Made by a program: the position numbers and the translations under genes
NCBI GenBank assembly: GCA_003531155.1
Contig: DQHR01000038.1
Location: 12,373-28,587 of the forward strand
Length of the DNA: 16,215 nucleotides
Reading direction: 5' to 3'
DNA from: Bacteroidales bacterium
Lineage (GTDB): Bacteria > Bacteroidota > Bacteroidia > Bacteroidales > Tenuifilaceae
Shown: positions 15,141 through 16,215 of the stretch, one piece after another
Layout: each line of letters starts with the position of its first letter
Position numbering within the stretch: the stretch's first letter is position 1
Notes under the pieces: generated by a model
Database searches by the model: none
What the model was told of the DNA's origin: nothing
What the model saw: the letters and a program-made list of their open reading frames with translations, nothing else

Positions 15141-16181
15141 TCAAGCCGTTTCAATCTTTTTACTTGAGAAAAGAATATACATTACAGGTATTACAAAGAG
15201 CGTTAGGATTAATGCGAATAGTAAACCTCCAACAACCACAATACCCAACGAAACTCTACTTGAGGCACCTGCCCCAATTGCTAGTGCAATTGGTAACGCT
15301 CCAAATATTGTTGCTAGCGAAGTCATCACAATTGGGCGAAAACGAGCCGATGCAGCCTCGAAAGCAGCCTCTCGCTTACTCATCCCACTACGATATTTTT
15401 TATTGGCAAACTCTACGATTAGGATACCATTTTTAGTAACAATACCAATTAGTAGAATCATACCTATTTCAGAGAAGATATTCAAAGTTTGCCCAAATAT
15501 CCAGAGCGAAAGCATTGCCCCGGTGATAGCCATAGGAACAGTTAGCATTATTATAAATGGATCTCTAAAACTCTCAAACTGTGCAGCAAGTATCAGATAG
15601 ATAAGCATTAGTGCCAGTATTAGCGCAAATGAAATATTAGAGCTACTTTCGGCAAAATCCCTCGATGGACCAGCAAGGTCGGTACTGAACGAATCGTCAA
15701 GTAATTTATTGGCAATAATACGCATCTCTTCTATTCCTTCTCCCACCGTTTTATCTGGAGCAAGGTTTGCTGATATAATAGCCGATTTATATCTGTTAAA
15801 ATGATACAATGCGGGGGGATTGCTATTCTCTTCAATTGTTACAAGGTTATCCAATTGAATCATAGTCCCAACATTATTTCTAACATAAAGAGATGAGATG
15901 TCGGCAGGCTTATTCCTATTCTCCCTTTCAACCTGACCAATAATAAAGTATTGTTTATTATTCTTTAAGAAGTAGCCATATCTTCCGCCGCTTAATGCCA
16001 GATTTAACGCATCTGAAACGTCTTTTTCACTTACACCAAGGCTTGAGGCCTTCAATCTATCAACGGTTATATTCAGCTCAGGTTTATTAAACTTAAGATT
16101 TACATCAACGCTGCTAAATGTAGGGTTGTTCTGAGCTTCTTCCAGAAACTTGGGTAATACCTCGCGAATTTTGTCAAAATA
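15141..16181 (-). CDS. RND-family efflux transporter (AcrB/MexB-like), C-terminal part, 5' end missing
   Basis: The visible part covers about the last 346 residues of a roughly 1000-residue inner-membrane proton antiporter. It contains the end of the second periplasmic porter region (NPTFSSVDVNLKFNKPEL and onward), then a series of membrane helices. Recognisable stretches are LAAQFESFRDP, VPMAITGA, and GIVTKNGILIVEFAN, whose lysine matches the proton-relay lysine of AcrB. RFRPIVMTSLATIFGALP and the final VIPVMYIL helix follow. The first usable-looking start codon (TTG at 16055) is internal, because conserved coding sequence continues upstream of it. The frame meets TGA (16184-16182) and TAA within the last 34 bases of the window, inside the spacer of a terminal inverted repeat. 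I read this as an artefact of the sequence end and not a true gene start or pseudogene. The membrane-fusion partner is probably upstream, outside the window; tolC follows by 16 bases. Confidence 0.93.
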   Translation of the reverse strand, partial: YFDKIREVLPKFLEEAQNNPTFSSVDVNLKFNKPELNITVDRLKASSLGVSEKDVSDALNLALSGGRYGYFLKNNKQYFIIGQVERENRNKPADISSLYVRNNVGTMIQLDNLVTIEENSNPPALYHFNRYKSAIISANLAPDKTVGEGIEEMRIIANKLLDDSFSTDLAGPSRDFAESSSNISFALILALMLIYLILAAQFESFRDPFIIMLTVPMAITGAMLSLWIFGQTLNIFSEIGMILLIGIVTKNGILIVEFANKKYRSGMSKREAAFEAASARFRPIVMTSLATIFGALPIALAIGAGASSRVSLGIVVVGGLLFALILTLFVIPVMYILFSSKKIETA

Positions 16182-16215
16182 TCAACTTTAACAAAATTCG
16201 CGAGGTATTACCCAA
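16150..16215. repeat. Perfect 25-bp inverted repeat at the window end, probable fold-back artefact
   Basis: Bases 16150-16174 and 16191-16215 are exact reverse complements (25 of 25) separated by 16 bases (16175-16190). The left arm is ordinary RND coding sequence (KIREVLPK in the gene's frame). The right arm ends exactly at the last base of the window, and the junction introduces stop codons into the gene. This pattern is expected when a read or contig end folds back on itself. A genuine hairpin or terminator inside a conserved transporter gene would be very unusual. Confidence 0.9.

Noticed and set aside
15125..15154. TTG start at 15154 for the TolC-family protein
   Set aside because: It would overlap the RND gene and put ten extra residues before a normal signal peptide. 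The ATG at 15124 fits better.
15127..15600. 157-codon plus-strand open frame opposite the RND gene
   Set aside because: It is antisense to conserved membrane helices. Its composition is the complement of hydrophobic codons, with no support for translation.
1..16215. CRISPR arrays, insertion sequences, phage or defence genes
   Set aside because: I looked for spaced direct repeats, terminal inverted repeats with transposases, and nuclease/helicase defence motifs. Apart from the terminal palindrome nothing qualified; RadA is the only recombination-related gene and is housekeeping.

Overview
The window looks like a chromosomal segment from a member of the Bacteroidota, most likely Bacteroidales or a close relative. 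The DNA is AT-rich. Most start codons lack a Shine-Dalgarno sequence, and several intergenic regions carry TAnnTTTG-type -7 elements, which are characteristic of this phylum. The gene content agrees: a DUF4270 lipoprotein, an isolated N-terminal glycogen-synthase domain, and a panC-panD-flippase-like-radA cluster. The assignment rests on recognising protein families by eye; no database search was run.

Layout. Bases 1-1200 (+) encode the C-terminal transpeptidase half of a class A penicillin-binding protein, cut by the window edge. Convergent to it on the minus strand is a two-gene unit (4148 down to 1213): a COG2509-like FAD-dependent dehydrogenase translationally coupled to a double-NBD oligopeptide-type ABC ATPase. 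Next, also on the minus strand, is a tight four-gene unit running 7874 down to 4263: panC, panD, a YbhN/UPF0104-like membrane protein with a TTG start, and radA. A 305-bp divergent intergenic region (7875-8179) separates this from a plus-strand unit of a GT5 N-domain protein, a DUF4270 lipoprotein and glmS (8180-12219), which ends at a clear intrinsic terminator. That unit's 5' leader begins with a conspicuous GC-rich hairpin.

Beyond it are a single rfbB gene (minus strand), a tRNA-Lys(CTT) with its own promoter and terminator (plus strand), and a 66-residue zinc-ribbon protein with an unusually strong Shine-Dalgarno sequence. The last part holds an RND efflux transporter fragment followed by a TolC-family outer-membrane factor (minus strand).

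How the genes fit together. Much of the window serves the cell envelope: peptidoglycan polymerisation (PBP), the amino-sugar precursor pathway (GlmS), dTDP-sugar synthesis (RfbB), an outer-membrane lipoprotein (DUF4270), a membrane flippase/synthase-like protein and an RND/TolC pump. The rest is housekeeping: pantothenate synthesis and DNA recombination repair.

The final 66 bases form a perfect 25-bp inverted repeat around a 16-base spacer, placed exactly at the window end and interrupting the RND gene. This most likely reflects a fold-back assembly or library artefact rather than biology. I found no convincing new defence or mobile system. The most unusual items are the degenerate stand-alone GT5 domain with its structured leader, and the small zinc-ribbon gene.
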